The notes beneath the pieces were generated by a model. It was not told the origin of the DNA, did not search any database, and saw nothing but the letters and a program-made list of their open reading frames with translations. From positions 1 through 64,000 of the forward strand of contig WLIV01000006.1 in NCBI GenBank assembly GCA_009702045.1: 64,000 nucleotides of DNA, in the 5' to 3' direction. This document shows, piece after piece, positions 63,080-64,000 of this stretch. A program made the position numbers and the translations under genes. Within the stretch, counting starts at the first letter, position 1. Every line of letters begins with the position of its first letter. Source of the DNA: Actinomycetota bacterium (GTDB taxonomy: Bacteria > Actinomycetota > Acidimicrobiia > Acidimicrobiales > Ilumatobacteraceae).

Positions 63080-64000
63080 TCAGGCGGTGAAGTACGGACC
63101 CGCCACAGGGTCGGGGCGCCGACCCACGCCACCGTCGCGCATCAACATTCCTGTCAACGTCCGGTCGAGGTGTTGCTGACGCCAGACGAGCATTCGTTGT
63201 GCCAAGGGCAGCACGACCGCTGGGTCGGTGACGGTGGTCTGCCACGTCGGGTCGGCGGCGAGGTCGAAGCACAGCCAGTCGCCGTCGCCGATCTGCACGT
63301 ACGCATGCGTGTCCGTGCGCACCACGGCCAGATTGCGTTGCTCGAGGGTGCGCTGCCACGGCCAGTCCCAGTTGCCGAACGGAATGAGCGCGTCGCGCCA
63401 GTCCCATTCGTAGTGGGCCGCACTGCGCCAGTGTGCCGGCCGGTCGCCAGCGAGGAACGGTGTCAGCGGGAGACCGTCGCACTGCAGCGGCACAGGGATG
63501 CCCATCGCCTCGCACAGCGTGGGGGCGATGTCGACGTTCTCGGTGAAGTCGTCGATCACGGTGCCGTGCACAGCCGGTTTCGAGGGATCGCGGATGATGC
63601 CGATGATGTGGTAGCTGCTCTCGAAGTAGCCACACTTCTGTTGCAGGCCTTGATCGCCGAGTTGTTCGCCATGGTCGGAGGTGATGACGATCAGCGTGCG
63701 TTCCCACTCGCCACGGTCTTTCAACGCCTGCACGATGCGGCCGATGTGGTGGTCGACCTCGCTGATCATGCCGTAGTACTGCGACTGCATGTGGGCGACT
63801 GCTGCCGGATCGGTCGGCGCCGCCACCCAGTTCACCTGCAACAGCAGGTCGTGCAGTGGGTGCACCGGCTGCGGGATGGGGAGCGGCGGCGGGCAGTCGT
63901 CGGGGGAGTACATGGTGGCGTACTGCCCGGCTGCGTCGTAGGGAGGGTGCGGGCGGATGAACGACGTGTGCGCGAACCAGGGCTCGTCCTGTGCGTCGAG
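63080..64000 (-). CDS. Sulfatase-family hydrolase, C-terminal part (cut by window edge)
   Basis: The visible 306 codons run off the right edge. PWFAHTSFIRPHPPYD and LIVITSDHGEQLGDQGLQQKCGYFESSYH match sulfatases of the alkaline phosphatase fold, and the latter carries metal-binding Asp-His. The N-terminal active site, where Cys or Ser in C/S-x-P-x-R becomes formylglycine, lies outside the window. The substrate is unknown. An ATG at 63913 is inside the domain and is not the start. Confidence 0.85.
   Translation of the reverse strand, partial: LDAQDEPWFAHTSFIRPHPPYDAAGQYATMYSPDDCPPPLPIPQPVHPLHDLLLQVNWVAAPTDPAAVAHMQSQYYGMISEVDHHIGRIVQALKDRGEWERTLIVITSDHGEQLGDQGLQQKCGYFESSYHIIGIIRDPSKPAVHGTVIDDFTENVDIAPTLCEAMGIPVPLQCDGLPLTPFLAGDRPAHWRSAAHYEWDWRDALIPFGNWDWPWQRTLEQRNLAVVRTDTHAYVQIGDGDWLCFDLAADPTWQTTVTDPAVVLPLAQRMLVWRQQHLDRTLTGMLMRDGGVGRRPDPVAGPYFTA

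Overview
The window is about 64 kb of high-GC bacterial chromosome with dense coding on both strands. It fits an actinobacterium. Markers are two WhiB proteins, a fused CofG-CofH enzyme for coenzyme F420 (fbiC), a PstSCAB-PhoU-histidine kinase-response regulator cluster of the SenX3/RegX3 kind, the gene order HxlR-glmU-prs-rplY-pth-mfd, the tatD-(secreted double-psi barrel)-rsmA-ispE order typical of the actinobacterial rpfB locus, and a 33-residue bS22-like protein. Class Acidimicrobiia (Ilumatobacter-like) is my best guess, but that is inference. I see no prophage, transposase, integrase or CRISPR array. The region looks like core chromosome.

Layout. 1-7.7 kb: a truncated Tat-exported protein, a family 2 glycoside hydrolase, and a MoxR ATPase plus VWA protein pair, split by a two-gene minus-strand unit (bare class III cyclase and a family 1 glycosidase fold without its catalytic motif). 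8-13.5 kb: ECF sigma factor with membrane anti-sigma candidate, whiB, tatA, whiB, a small unknown protein and polyphosphate kinase. 13.5-21.6 kb: the phosphate operon pstSCAB-phoU-kinase-regulator, preceded by a Pho box made of 11-bp direct repeats, then an MFS transporter. 21.6-30.1 kb: an esterase, an FrhB-type F420 iron-sulfur protein, then a nitrogen block of two divergent amt-PII pairs and glnD. 30.2-41.3 kb: small winged-helix regulator, acyl-CoA dehydrogenase, drug exporter, deoC-deoA, AlaX, amidohydrolase, DoxX-like protein, a DNA alkylation repair pair and an unknown protein. 41.3-48.8 kb: mfd, pth, rplY, prs, a truncated glmU, HxlR regulator. 49-54.2 kb: fbiC, a pabB-pabC fusion, folP, tRNA-Gln and the bS22-like gene. 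54.2-64 kb: ispE, rsmA, an RlpA-like protein, tatD, metG, a thioesterase, HAD phosphatase, rsmI, DUF192, trmB, a DUF1345 membrane protein and a truncated sulfatase.

How the parts work together. The phosphate genes form one regulon unit: uptake (PstSCAB), signalling (PhoU, a kinase with no membrane segment, an OmpR-type regulator) and storage (polyphosphate kinase). Similar 11-bp-spaced repeats lie upstream of ppk and of a lone winged-helix gene. The nitrogen block pairs each ammonium channel with its own PII protein and adds the enzyme that modifies PII. fbiC makes the deazaflavin core of F420, and the FrhB-like protein is a likely user of F420.

Outside the genes, the clearest unexplained structure is two families of long palindromic intergenic repeats. 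Family A has five copies, each directly at a stop codon, with a core palindrome of up to 48 bp. Family B has five copies with a GTGTCGCG-TGACCAC hairpin. A third, local structure is a 63-bp tandem pair of palindromes just before the sigma factor gene. I found no clear new multi-gene system. The palindromes, the truncated GlmU, the cyclase/pseudo-glycosidase unit and the Pho-like boxes are the best leads.
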